A DNA stretch of 64,000 bases, from contig NZ_CP077172.1 in assembly GCF_050231725.1 (NCBI RefSeq), positions 806,001 through 870,000 of the forward strand, read 5' to 3'. A model generated the notes under the pieces. It was not told the origin of the DNA, searched no databases, and was given only the letters and a program-made list of their open reading frames with translations. Made by a program: the position numbers and the translations under genes. Within the stretch, counting starts at the first letter, position 1, and the number at the start of each line of letters is the position of its first letter. Below, in pieces: positions 9,425-17,733 of this stretch. The stretch comes from Fusobacterium nucleatum_L. Lineage in GTDB: Bacteria; Fusobacteriota; Fusobacteriia; Fusobacteriales; Fusobacteriaceae.

Positions 9425-9988
9425 ATGAATTTACCTAATAGACTTACTATGATTAGATTTATATTGGCAATTCCTTTTATAATATTTTTACAAGAATCAG
9501 ATTCAAGTAAATATGGCTTTATCTTTAGATTGATTTCTCTTGTAATATTTGTAATTGCATCGCTCACAGATTTTTTTGATGGTTACATTGCAAGAAAATA
9601 TAATTTAATAACTGATTTTGGAAAAATTATGGACCCTCTTGCTGATAAAATACTAGTTATTTCTGCACTTGTAATATTTGTACAACTAGAATATATCCCA
9701 GGTTGGATGTCTATTATTGTTTTAGCTCGTGAATTTTTAATCAGTGGAATAAGAATACTTGCAGCTGCAAAGGGTGAAATTATTGCAGCAGGTAATCTAG
9801 GAAAATATAAAACAACAAGCCAAATGATTGTTGTTATAATTGCCTTACTGATAGGACCTATTGGTTTTCACATATCTGATTATTACTTTACAGTAGCAGA
9901 AATCTTGATGTTAATACCTGTTATTCTAACTATATGGTCAGGTTGGGAATATACTTTCAAAGCAAAACACTATTTTACTGAACAATGA
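9425..9988 (+). CDS. pgsA: CDP-diacylglycerol--glycerol-3-phosphate 3-phosphatidyltransferase PgsA
   Basis: PgsA makes phosphatidylglycerophosphate, the committed step to phosphatidylglycerol and cardiolipin, in the inner membrane. The 187 residues include the full CDP-alcohol phosphotransferase signature in TDFFDGYIAR and, a few residues on, GKIMDPLADK, with all three metal-binding Asp positions kept. About five hydrophobic helices are visible. The ATG follows AGGAGG. It sits 14 bases after pnp and 13 before the yggT homologue. Confidence 0.95.
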   Translation: MNLPNRLTMIRFILAIPFIIFLQESDSSKYGFIFRLISLVIFVIASLTDFFDGYIARKYNLITDFGKIMDPLADKILVISALVIFVQLEYIPGWMSIIVLAREFLISGIRILAAAKGEIIAAGNLGKYKTTSQMIVVIIALLIGPIGFHISDYYFTVAEILMLIPVILTIWSGWEYTFKAKHYFTEQ

Positions 9989-10001
9989 AAGAGGAAATTT
10001 T

Positions 10002-10277
10002 ATGTCACTTTTAGCATATTCACTTATAACTATAATACATAGATTGAGTTGGCTTGCTTATATCTTAATAATGATTAGAGTTATTTTGTCATGGGTTCCA
10101 ATGAGTAATAATTTTACTGACCTTATTTATAATATAACTGAACCTATGTTAAAGCCATTTAAAGATGTCTTAGATAGATATTTAAATATACCTATTGACC
10201 TTTCACCTTTGCTTTTTATAATTACTATAGAAGCAATTGAGAAAATTTTGATAAGATTGATTATAGTTATTTTTTAA
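10002..10277 (+). CDS. YggT family small membrane protein
   Basis: This 91-residue protein has two hydrophobic segments and the motif IRVILSWVPMS followed later by EPMLKPFKDVL, as in YggT/YlmG proteins. The family's role is not well established; homologues lie near cell division and envelope genes and have been linked to membrane organisation. Here it follows pgsA and precedes rsmH, consistent with such a context. The ribosome site is GAGG at normal spacing. Confidence 0.85.
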   Translation: MSLLAYSLITIIHRLSWLAYILIMIRVILSWVPMSNNFTDLIYNITEPMLKPFKDVLDRYLNIPIDLSPLLFIITIEAIEKILIRLIIVIF

Positions 10278-10287
10278 TAATATTGTG

Positions 10288-10305
10288 GGGCTGTTGCAAC
10301 AGCCC
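10288..10305 (+). terminator. palindromic hairpin between yggT and rsmH (possible terminator or attenuator)
   Basis: GGGCTGTTGCAACAGCCC is a perfect 18-base palindrome followed by ATTTTAAT, so it could end or attenuate transcription between the yggT homologue and rsmH. Its arms equal the outer bases of the IS ends at 21092 and 22875, so it may alternatively be an IS-derived scar. Confidence 0.55.
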
Positions 10306-10334
10306 ATTTTAATATAAAAATTTATGGAGAGTCT

Positions 10335-11279
10335 ATGGAAAAAATTGGAAATGATTATCATATCCCTGTCTTATATTATGAAACTTTAGATAATTTAGTT
10401 GTAAATCCTAATGGTATCTATATAGATTGTACCCTTGGTGGAGGAAGTCATTCAGAAGGAATTTTAGAAAGATTGTCTGACAAAGGACTCCTTATATCTA
10501 TTGACCAAGATACTAATGCAATAGAATATTCTAAAAAGAGATTAGAAAGATTTGGTTCAAAATGGAAAGTATTTAAGGGAAATTTTGAAAATATTGATAC
10601 CATTGCCTATATGGCAGGTGTAGATAAAGTTGATGGAATTTTAATGGATATAGGTGTATCTTCTAAACAACTCGATGACCCAGATAGAGGTTTTTCATAT
10701 AGATATGATGTAAAATTGGATATGAGAATGAACACAGAGCAAAAAATTTCAGCCTATGATGTTGTAAATACTTATTCAGAAGAACAATTATCAAAGATAA
10801 TTTTTGAGTATGGAGAAGAAAGATATGCTAGAAAAATTGCAAAACTTATTGTTGAGGAAAGAAAAGCTTCCCCTATAGAAAAGACTTCTGATTTAATTAC
10901 TTTAATTAAAAGAGCTTATCCAGAAAGAGCTTCAAAACACCCAGCTAAAAAGACTTTTCAAGCTATTAGAATTGAAGTAAACAGAGAATTAGAGGTTTTA
11001 GAAAATGCTATGTCTAAGGCTGTTGAACTTTTAAAAGTTGGTGGAAGACTAGCGATTATAACTTTCCATTCATTAGAGGATAGAATAGTAAAAAATAAAT
11101 TTAAAGATTTATCTACTGCTTGCAAATGTCCAAAAAACATACCTATCTGTATGTGTGGTGGAGTAAAGAAATTTGAAATTATCACAAAAAAACCTATAAT
11201 ACCAATAGATGATGAGTTAAAAAATAATAACAGAGCTCACTCATCAAAACTTAGAATTTTAGAAAGGATATTGGATTAA
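10335..11279 (+). CDS. rsmH: 16S rRNA (cytosine1402-N4)-methyltransferase RsmH (MraW)
   Basis: RsmH methylates N4 of C1402 in the ribosomal P site using SAM. The 314 residues start with HIPVLYYETLDNLV, followed by the SAM-binding loop DCTLGGGSHSEGIL, DQDTNAIEYSKKR, the conserved GILMDIGVSSKQLDDPDRGFS-type block and FHSLEDRIVK. In many bacteria this gene opens the division and cell wall cluster; here only an FtsL-like small gene follows, one base after its stop, before an RNA methyltransferase. Confidence 0.96.
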   Translation: MEKIGNDYHIPVLYYETLDNLVVNPNGIYIDCTLGGGSHSEGILERLSDKGLLISIDQDTNAIEYSKKRLERFGSKWKVFKGNFENIDTIAYMAGVDKVDGILMDIGVSSKQLDDPDRGFSYRYDVKLDMRMNTEQKISAYDVVNTYSEEQLSKIIFEYGEERYARKIAKLIVEERKASPIEKTSDLITLIKRAYPERASKHPAKKTFQAIRIEVNRELEVLENAMSKAVELLKVGGRLAIITFHSLEDRIVKNKFKDLSTACKCPKNIPICMCGGVKKFEIITKKPIIPIDDELKNNNRAHSSKLRILERILD

Positions 11280-11280
11280 T

Positions 11281-11538
11281 ATGAAGTTTATTGCTATAAT
11301 TTCTTCTATTTTCATTCTTGGAATCTGGCTTTTTAATGTAAAAACTTTAAGAGAAGTAACAAGCCTTGAAAAAGAATTAAAAATGGCCAATGAAAACTTA
11401 GAAGAACTTGAGAAAGAATTGGATAAAAAAATAATGTATTATGATGCTAATCTGAATTTAGACAAAATAAGAAGAGAGATGGAAGCTAAAGGAATGAAAG
11501 TAAGTGATGAAGTCGTTTACTTTGAAATTGAGGAATAA
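11281..11538 (+). CDS. small bitopic coiled-coil protein, FtsL-like
   Basis: This 85-residue protein has one N-terminal membrane helix (about residues 2-17), then a Leu/Glu-rich coiled coil (about 25-60) and a short polar tail. That layout and the position one base after rsmH match FtsL of the divisome, which is poorly conserved in sequence. No motif proves it. It overlaps nothing and ends just before the methyltransferase start at 11540. A FtsB/DivIC-type septum protein is the alternative. Confidence 0.6.
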   Translation: MKFIAIISSIFILGIWLFNVKTLREVTSLEKELKMANENLEELEKELDKKIMYYDANLNLDKIRREMEAKGMKVSDEVVYFEIEE

Positions 11539-11539
11539 A

Positions 11540-12898
11540 ATGTTAAAAGTATCTGATATTATAAAAATTAAAATTGATAAAATAGTTTTTGGTGGAGAAG
11601 GACTAGGATATTTTAACGATTTTGCTGTTTTTGTTCCTATGTCTGTTCCAGAAGATGAACTTGAAATTGAAATAATTTCTGTTAAAAAAACTTATGCTAG
11701 AGGCTTGATTAAAAATATTATCAAAGCTTCTCCTGAAAGAATAGACAGCCTTAAATTTACTTTTGAAGATTTCTATGGCTGTGATTTTGCTATGCTTAAA
11801 TATGAAAGTCAATTAAAATATAAAAAGCTTATGGTTGAAGAAGTTATGAGAAAAATTGCAGGACTTCCTGATATTGAAATCTCTGATGTCCTAGCAAGTG
11901 AAGATATATATAATTACAGGAATAAAATTATAGAACCTTTTTCCATTTACAATAACAAAATTATTACAGGATTTTTTAGAAGAAAAAGCCATGAAGTTTT
12001 TGAAGTTGATGAAAATATTTTAAATTCTAAATTAGGTAATAAAATTATAAAAGAATTAAAAGAAATTTTAAATAAAAATAAAATCTCTGTCTATGATGAA
12101 AATACTCATAGAGGACTTTTAAGAAATATAATGATAAGAACAAATTCTAATAATGAAGCTATGGTTGTTCTTATTATAAATTCGAATAAAATCACTGAAA
12201 ATATTAAAAATCTTTTATTTAGACTTAGAGAAAAAATAGAAGAAATAAAATCTATATATATTTCTTTAAACTCTAAAAAGACAAATACTCTTATTGGAGA
12301 AAATAATATTTTAATCTATGGAGAGAACTCTATAAAAGAAAATATAAATGGAATAGAATTTCATATATCTCCTACTTCATTTTTTCAAATAAATGTAAAA
12401 CAAGCTAAAAGATTATATGATATTGCAATAAGTTTCTTTGATGATATAGATAATAAATATATAGTTGATGCTTATTCAGGTACTGGAACTATTGGGATGA
12501 TAATGGCAAAGAAAGCTAAAAAAGTCTATGCTATTGAAATTGTAAAATCTGCCAGCGAAGATGGAGAAAAAACGGCTAAAGAAAATGGAATAAAAAATAT
12601 TGAATTTATAAATGGAGCTGTTGAAAAGGAACTAGTAAAACTTATAAATAACAATAAAAGAATAGATACTATTATATTTGACCCTCCAAGAAAAGGTTTG
12701 GATGCTTCTATCATAGATAAGGTTGCTGAACTTAATCTAAAAGAAGTTGTATACATCTCTTGTAATCCTTCAACATTTGCAAGAGATGTCAAACTATTTT
12801 CTGAAAAAGGCTATGTTTTAAAGAAACTACAAGCTGTGGATATGTTCCCACAAACTAGCCATATTGAATGTGTGGGGTTGATTGAAAGAAAAATTTAG
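11540..12898 (+). CDS. RNA (uracil-C5)-methyltransferase of the TrmA/RlmC/RlmD (RumA) family
   Basis: The protein has a TRAM-type N-terminal domain (KIDKIVFGGEGLGYF) and a class I SAM domain with DAYSGTGTIGM, FDPPRKGLD and the catalytic cysteine motif VYISCNPSTFARD. I placed the start at the ATG 11540, with GAGG at 11530; the longer reading from 11504 overlaps the previous gene. Of the four cysteines that bind the iron-sulfur cluster in E. coli RlmD, only one candidate (FYGCDFAML) is apparent, so a cluster is unlikely. The rRNA or tRNA target cannot be assigned by sequence alone. Confidence 0.88.
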   Translation: MLKVSDIIKIKIDKIVFGGEGLGYFNDFAVFVPMSVPEDELEIEIISVKKTYARGLIKNIIKASPERIDSLKFTFEDFYGCDFAMLKYESQLKYKKLMVEEVMRKIAGLPDIEISDVLASEDIYNYRNKIIEPFSIYNNKIITGFFRRKSHEVFEVDENILNSKLGNKIIKELKEILNKNKISVYDENTHRGLLRNIMIRTNSNNEAMVVLIINSNKITENIKNLLFRLREKIEEIKSIYISLNSKKTNTLIGENNILIYGENSIKENINGIEFHISPTSFFQINVKQAKRLYDIAISFFDDIDNKYIVDAYSGTGTIGMIMAKKAKKVYAIEIVKSASEDGEKTAKENGIKNIEFINGAVEKELVKLINNNKRIDTIIFDPPRKGLDASIIDKVAELNLKEVVYISCNPSTFARDVKLFSEKGYVLKKLQAVDMFPQTSHIECVGLIERKI

Positions 12899-12972
12899 AG
12901 TGAGTATGAAGCACTTAACTGTACAGCTAATGATGTATTTTCATTTGAACAAATAGAGAGGAGATGGATATT

Positions 12973-14952
12973 TTGAGTTTATTTGATATTTTTAATAAAA
13001 CAAACAGAAAGATAATTCCACTGTCTTTATATTTGGGCTATGAACAAGATGGCGAAGATACTGGAAAAAATGGCAAAGATATGACATTTGCAAATTCCAA
13101 TGACTTTCCAGAAGAACTTTTTGACAAAATCATTATTATGACAAAAAGACTGCATGAGATGGGAGTATATGAGGAAAAAGAGATTGTTAGATTTATAATT
13201 CCTAAAATACTTGAAGCTCTTAAAGCAGGCGAAATTTTATCAGGAGTTTCTATATCATCCTTTGATACAATAGGTGTTGTTTTTGGAGAAAATTATGCAG
13301 GCTGGCTATACAAGGGTGAAACAAAAAAAGGGAATGAAATTCTTTATAAGGTACCATATCAGTTAATTTTTTACCATAGTAAAAAAGAGGACAACTACTT
13401 TATTTGCAAAACAAAAAATGGACTTGAATTAAGACAAAACAAAGTATCTGTAACAAATTCAGATGATAAAGAACATATTATTAAAAATACTAAAAGTATA
13501 AATCTAACTGAAAAGGGTATGAAAGAACTAAAAGATTCTTTTTCTATATTATTTATGTATATTAAAATGAATATTTTATTGAAGATGAAAAAACTTGGCT
13601 ACTTGGATTTTATGGAAAAAATAGCAGAGTTTTTTTGTTCTTCTATGGAAAAAGATGAATTTATATCCTATGCCAAACAATATTTTGCATTAAGCATAGA
13701 CAAAGAGAAAAATCCCTTAGCATATGTATTGCTTTCTTTTAAAGATTTTTTGTCCGAACTTTTGATTAGAAATAATTGTAGTACAAGTTTTTTTACCTCT
13801 TATGCAGATATTATTAAATGGATAAAAGAAAGAACAAAGATAAAAATTGATATTCAAAAAGAGTATCATGACCATATAGAATTTATAAAAGATGTTTCTA
13901 ATATTCTTGTAAGTAAGGGATACTATCTATATTTTCTGATAAAAGAAGATTTTTTTCACAAGACAAGCCTTTTGATTGGGAAACAAAAGGGTATTTTTGA
14001 AAACAACTCAAATTTTAGCTATGAAATTACAAGCCTTAGTGATGATTTAATAGAGCATTATATTGAAGATATATCAAGAGAAAGAAAAATCAGAGAGCTT
14101 GCAAAGAGATTTTATCAAATTATAAATATAGTGGATATACAATCTATGATGATGAATATCATAGGAAATAGAGTATTGGACTATGCACTTGTAAAAAATT
14201 ATTACTTATCAGTTGTTTACTCTGATGAAGATATGAATATTTATAATGTTTTAGGCAAACTTTTATCAAAATATGCTATGCCTGACTTAATAAAAAATAC
14301 AACTACTTTTGATGCAACATTAGATAATCTTTATTTTTTAGAGTTTGAAAGTGTAAATCCTGTTGACAGAGCAATACTTTATGCAGATTTAATCAGACAA
14401 AATAAAAAGCTATTATATTCATTTGAAGTAGGAGATTATTTTTATCTTGGAATTATTGAAGATAATATTGAAATAAAAGATAATTTTATAAAATATGTAA
14501 ACAATCTTTTGGAAATGAAAGAAATTGAAAACTATGTTATCTATGATAGTAAAAATAAAGAAATGTTTGTAAATCTTCTTTCTGGGATAGATTTATTAGT
14601 AGAGAGTAAATTTTCTTACACACAAAAAGACATAAGAGAAAAATTTTATAAAGAAAGTTCTGAAAATATAAGTATAGAAGATGTAGATAAGTATTTATCA
14701 AGAATTGTACTTGAAAAACCTGAAATAAAAATATGTGTTTCAAACTATTATGAAGATGAGGAAGAATTGGAATTTACAATCAAAGCAGAAAATAGAAAAT
14801 ATTTTACAAACCAAGATTTGATTTTCCAAATACAAAGATATTTAGCAGAAAAAATAGATTTTACAAAAATATTTAGTAGTAAGATATGTATTTCAGGATT
14901 AAGATTGAGTATAGACAGAGATAAGTATTATCTATTTTGGGATTGTGTATAA
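12973..14952 (+). CDS. unrecognised 659-residue protein
   Basis: I do not recognise this family. The protein is soluble, with no signal peptide or clear membrane helix, and is rich in Lys, Glu, Ile and Asn. Long helical stretches are likely (for example around residues 190-260 and 370-440). The C-terminal part is acidic and aromatic, ending LFWDCV. I chose the TTG at 12973, nine bases after AGGAG; the upstream in-frame ATG at 12964 touches the ribosome site and is unlikely. It lies between the RNA methyltransferase and two DUF4143-type ATPases, 83 bases before the first. Its function cannot be inferred. Confidence 0.75.
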   Translation: MSLFDIFNKTNRKIIPLSLYLGYEQDGEDTGKNGKDMTFANSNDFPEELFDKIIIMTKRLHEMGVYEEKEIVRFIIPKILEALKAGEILSGVSISSFDTIGVVFGENYAGWLYKGETKKGNEILYKVPYQLIFYHSKKEDNYFICKTKNGLELRQNKVSVTNSDDKEHIIKNTKSINLTEKGMKELKDSFSILFMYIKMNILLKMKKLGYLDFMEKIAEFFCSSMEKDEFISYAKQYFALSIDKEKNPLAYVLLSFKDFLSELLIRNNCSTSFFTSYADIIKWIKERTKIKIDIQKEYHDHIEFIKDVSNILVSKGYYLYFLIKEDFFHKTSLLIGKQKGIFENNSNFSYEITSLSDDLIEHYIEDISRERKIRELAKRFYQIINIVDIQSMMMNIIGNRVLDYALVKNYYLSVVYSDEDMNIYNVLGKLLSKYAMPDLIKNTTTFDATLDNLYFLEFESVNPVDRAILYADLIRQNKKLLYSFEVGDYFYLGIIEDNIEIKDNFIKYVNNLLEMKEIENYVIYDSKNKEMFVNLLSGIDLLVESKFSYTQKDIREKFYKESSENISIEDVDKYLSRIVLEKPEIKICVSNYYEDEEELEFTIKAENRKYFTNQDLIFQIQRYLAEKIDFTKIFSSKICISGLRLSIDRDKYYLFWDCV

Positions 14953-14987
14953 ATTGAAATATTTTAAAATTTATGTTATTTTATACT

Positions 14988-15023
14988 CAGACAAAAAATG
15001 CACCTAGATATAAAAATTGTCTG
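14988..15023. other. small inverted repeat before the first ATPase gene
   Basis: CAGACAA at 14988-14994 pairs with TTGTCTG at 15017-15023 across a 22-base loop, 12 bases before the start codon. It could fold in the leader or serve as a protein site. The GAAGG ribosome site lies just after it. Confidence 0.35.
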
Positions 15024-15035
15024 TGAAGGTTTAAT

Positions 15036-16328
15036 ATGATAATTGAAAGAAAACAGTATCTAAATGAATTAATAAAAAAGAAAGATAATGGAAGAATAAA
15101 AATCATTACAGGAATAAGGAGATGTGGAAAGTCTTATTTATTATTTAAATTATATAAAGATTATTTATTAGGTAATGGAATAAAAAAAGAGCAAATTATT
15201 GAAATGGCACTTGATGAAATAGATAATATCAAGTATAGAAATCCCTTTGAATTAAATGACTATATAAAAAATAAAATAACTAAAAATAAGAAATACTATA
15301 TTTTTATTGATGAAATTCAATTTTCAAAATCAGTAAAAAATCCGTATATTCCTGACTCTGATGAAGAGATAACTTTTGTTGACACTTTACTTGGACTTAT
15401 GAAAAATAAGAATTTAGATATTTATGTTACAGGTAGTAATTCTAAAATGCTTTCAAAAGATATATTGACTCAATTTAGAGATAGAGGAGATGAAATTCAT
15501 ATATATCCTCTATCATTTGCTGAGTTTTATAATGCATATAAAGATAAGAATTTAGCTTGGCGTGATTATGTGGTATTTGGTGGAATGCCTTATATTTTAA
15601 GTTTAGAAACTTTTGAGGAAAAGAGTACTTATTTAAAAAATTTATTTGAAGAAACTTATATTAAGGATATTATAGAAAGAAATAAAATCCAAAATAGTTC
15701 AGATATATTAGATATTTTACTTGATTTTATTTCATCAGTAATAGGTTCTCTTACAAATCCTCTAAAACTTTCAAATAGATTTTTATCTGAAAACAAAATA
15801 AATATATCCCATAACACTATTTCTAAGTATCTTTCTTATTTTGAAGAATCACATATATTGTATAGTGCTAAAAGATATAATATAAAGGGAGCTAAATATT
15901 TTACAACACCTCTAAAATATTATTTTGCTGATATTGGACTTAGAAATGCAAGACTTAATTTTAGGCAAGTAGAAGAAACAGATATTATGGAGAATATAAT
16001 TTATAATGATTTAGTTAGAAGAGGTTATAATGTTGATGTTGGTGTAGTTGAATATAATCAAACAAAAGATAATAAAAAGAAGAAAATACAATTAGAGGTT
16101 GATTTTGTTGTTAATAGAGGTAATATTAGATATTATATACAATCAGCTTTAGCATTAAACAGTGAAGAAAAAAGAGAGCAAGAAATAAATTCTTTAAAAA
16201 GAATTGAAGATTCATTCAAAAAAATAGTTATTGTGAAAGACGATATTATTCCAAGATATGATGAACAAGGAATCTATTATATTGGCATTAAAGATTTTCT
16301 TTTAACAGATAACATATTAGAAAATTAA
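15036..16328 (+). CDS. ATP-binding protein, COG1373 type (AAA fold plus DUF4143), first of a pair
   Basis: The 430 residues have a Walker A loop GIRRCGKSYLL (about 26-36), a Walker B stretch YYIFIDEIQ (about 88-96), the sensor-like YVTGSNSKML, and a C-terminal DUF4143-type region with a nuclease-like fold suggested by QLEVDFVVNRG. Family members are ATPases of unknown role, often variable between strains. It shares architecture but only moderate sequence similarity with the next gene, so they look like diverged paralogues rather than a recent duplication. No membrane segment or signal is present. Confidence 0.85.
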   Translation: MIIERKQYLNELIKKKDNGRIKIITGIRRCGKSYLLFKLYKDYLLGNGIKKEQIIEMALDEIDNIKYRNPFELNDYIKNKITKNKKYYIFIDEIQFSKSVKNPYIPDSDEEITFVDTLLGLMKNKNLDIYVTGSNSKMLSKDILTQFRDRGDEIHIYPLSFAEFYNAYKDKNLAWRDYVVFGGMPYILSLETFEEKSTYLKNLFEETYIKDIIERNKIQNSSDILDILLDFISSVIGSLTNPLKLSNRFLSENKINISHNTISKYLSYFEESHILYSAKRYNIKGAKYFTTPLKYYFADIGLRNARLNFRQVEETDIMENIIYNDLVRRGYNVDVGVVEYNQTKDNKKKKIQLEVDFVVNRGNIRYYIQSALALNSEEKREQEINSLKRIEDSFKKIVIVKDDIIPRYDEQGIYYIGIKDFLLTDNILEN

Positions 16329-16340
16329 AAAATAAAATAT

Positions 16341-16400
16341 AATTTCGACTATACTCGAAACTAAACTTGATTTTTTATTTAATTTCGACTATAATAGAAA
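16341..16400 (+). promoter_or_regulatory. promoter with twin TTTCGACTATA motifs upstream of the second ATPase
   Basis: AATTTCGACTATACTCGAAA (16341-16360) and AATTTCGACTATAATAGAAA (16381-16400) lie exactly 40 bases apart. The first 13 bases are identical, and both have TTTC/GAAA-type dyad ends. The second copy contains a -10 box TATAAT (16390-16395) that pairs with -35 TTGATT (16367-16372) at a 17-base spacing. The first copy lies just upstream of the -35. This arrangement suggests operators for a repressor, possibly the gene product itself; that is inference. Confidence 0.65.
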
Positions 16401-16412
16401 TGAGGTGAGGCT

Positions 16413-17627
16413 ATGGATTATATTACTAGACCTAAATATATTGAAAAAATCAAACAATTTATAGATAAACCAATTATTAAAATATTAACTGGAATGAGAA
16501 GAGTTGGAAAATCAACTCTTCTACTTATAATAAAAGATGATATTTTAAAAAACATTCCAAATGAAAATAAGATTTATATCAATTTTGAGTCTACTAACTT
16601 TTTTGATATTAATAATGCTAGTGCTTTATTAAAATATTTACAACCTTTATTAGAGAATACAAGTGGTAAAGTCTATCTTTTCTTTGATGAGATACAGCTT
16701 GTTAGTGACTGGGAACAAGTTATTAATGGATTGAGAGTTGATAGAGATTGTGATATTTACTTAACTGGTTCAAATTCAACTCTTATTTCAGGAGATTTAG
16801 CAACTTTACTTGCAGGAAGATATGTTGAATTTGAAATTCAACCATTTACTTTTATTGAATTTAAACAAGTATTTGAAAATACAAATTTATCAAAAGAAAT
16901 ATTATTTGAAAAATTTATTCAATTAGGTGGAATGCCATTTTTAAAATACTTTGATTTGGATGAAAGCCCAAGTTTTAAATATCTAAATGATGTCTATAAT
17001 ACAGTATTAGTAAAAGATGTCTTACAATATAATAATATTCGTGATGTTGATTTATTTAATAGAATTTTTTCCTATGTTATTGAAAATATAGGACATACTT
17101 TTTCAGCTAGCAGTATAAAAAATTATTTAAAAAATGAAAATAGAAATATTTCAGTGGATACTATTTTAAATTATTTAGAATATTGTAGTTTAGCTTTTAT
17201 TATAAAAAAGATTCCTAGATATGATACCGTAGGTAAAAAAATATTAAAAATAGATGAAAAGTATTATTTAACAGACCATGGTTTCCGTCAAGCAATAGGT
17301 TTTTCTAATACAAAAGATATTGAAAGAACTTTAGAAAATATTGTATGTATAGAGCTTATATCAAGAGGATATGAAGTAAAGATTGGTAAAGTAAAAGATA
17401 AAAAAATTAATTTTATTGCTAAAAAAGGAAAGGAGCTATCTTATTACCAAATTTCCTATATAATGGGAGATGAAAAAACAAGAGAAAGAGAATTTGGTGT
17501 TTATAAGTCCATAACTGACAATTTCCCTAAATATGTTTTATCAATGGATAATTTTGATTTTAGTCAAGATGGGATTATTCATAAAAATATTATAGATTTT
17601 TTACTAGAAGATGAAGTTATAGGATGA
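16413..17627 (+). CDS. ATP-binding protein, COG1373 type (AAA fold plus DUF4143), second of a pair
   Basis: The 404 residues carry Walker A GMRRVGKSTLL (about 28-38), Walker B VYLFFDEIQ (about 88-96), YLTGSNSTLISGDLATLLAGRYVEF typical of COG1373, and a C-terminal DUF4143 region (KINFIAKKGKELSYYQISY). Unlike the first ATPase it has its own strong promoter with twin motifs and a very short leader. The ribosome site is AGGTGAGG. The cellular role of this widespread family is unknown. A long hairpin downstream probably ends transcription. Confidence 0.87.
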   Translation: MDYITRPKYIEKIKQFIDKPIIKILTGMRRVGKSTLLLIIKDDILKNIPNENKIYINFESTNFFDINNASALLKYLQPLLENTSGKVYLFFDEIQLVSDWEQVINGLRVDRDCDIYLTGSNSTLISGDLATLLAGRYVEFEIQPFTFIEFKQVFENTNLSKEILFEKFIQLGGMPFLKYFDLDESPSFKYLNDVYNTVLVKDVLQYNNIRDVDLFNRIFSYVIENIGHTFSASSIKNYLKNENRNISVDTILNYLEYCSLAFIIKKIPRYDTVGKKILKIDEKYYLTDHGFRQAIGFSNTKDIERTLENIVCIELISRGYEVKIGKVKDKKINFIAKKGKELSYYQISYIMGDEKTREREFGVYKSITDNFPKYVLSMDNFDFSQDGIIHKNIIDFLLEDEVIG

Positions 17628-17641
17628 AAAATTTAAGAAAA

Positions 17642-17683
17642 AGCAATTCATCCCCTACTTATAAAAGTAGAGGACGGATTGCT
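17642..17683. terminator. long hairpin between convergent genes, probable bidirectional terminator
   Basis: AGCAAT and following bases at 17642-17660 pair with 17665-17683 (ending ATTGCT) in an imperfect stem of about 18 pairs with CTACTT/AAGTAG next to the loop. It sits between the second ATPase and the convergent gene at 17734. The stem is more GC-rich than its surroundings and lacks a strong T tract. Confidence 0.6.
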
Positions 17684-17733
17684 AGAAATTGTTAAAAATA
17701 ATCTTTAAATACACTTTATCTTATTTTTATATT

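Noticed and set aside
12899..12972. ATG at 12964 as start of the unknown 659-residue protein
   Set aside because: It abuts the AGGAG ribosome site with no spacing; TTG 12973 has a nine-base spacing.
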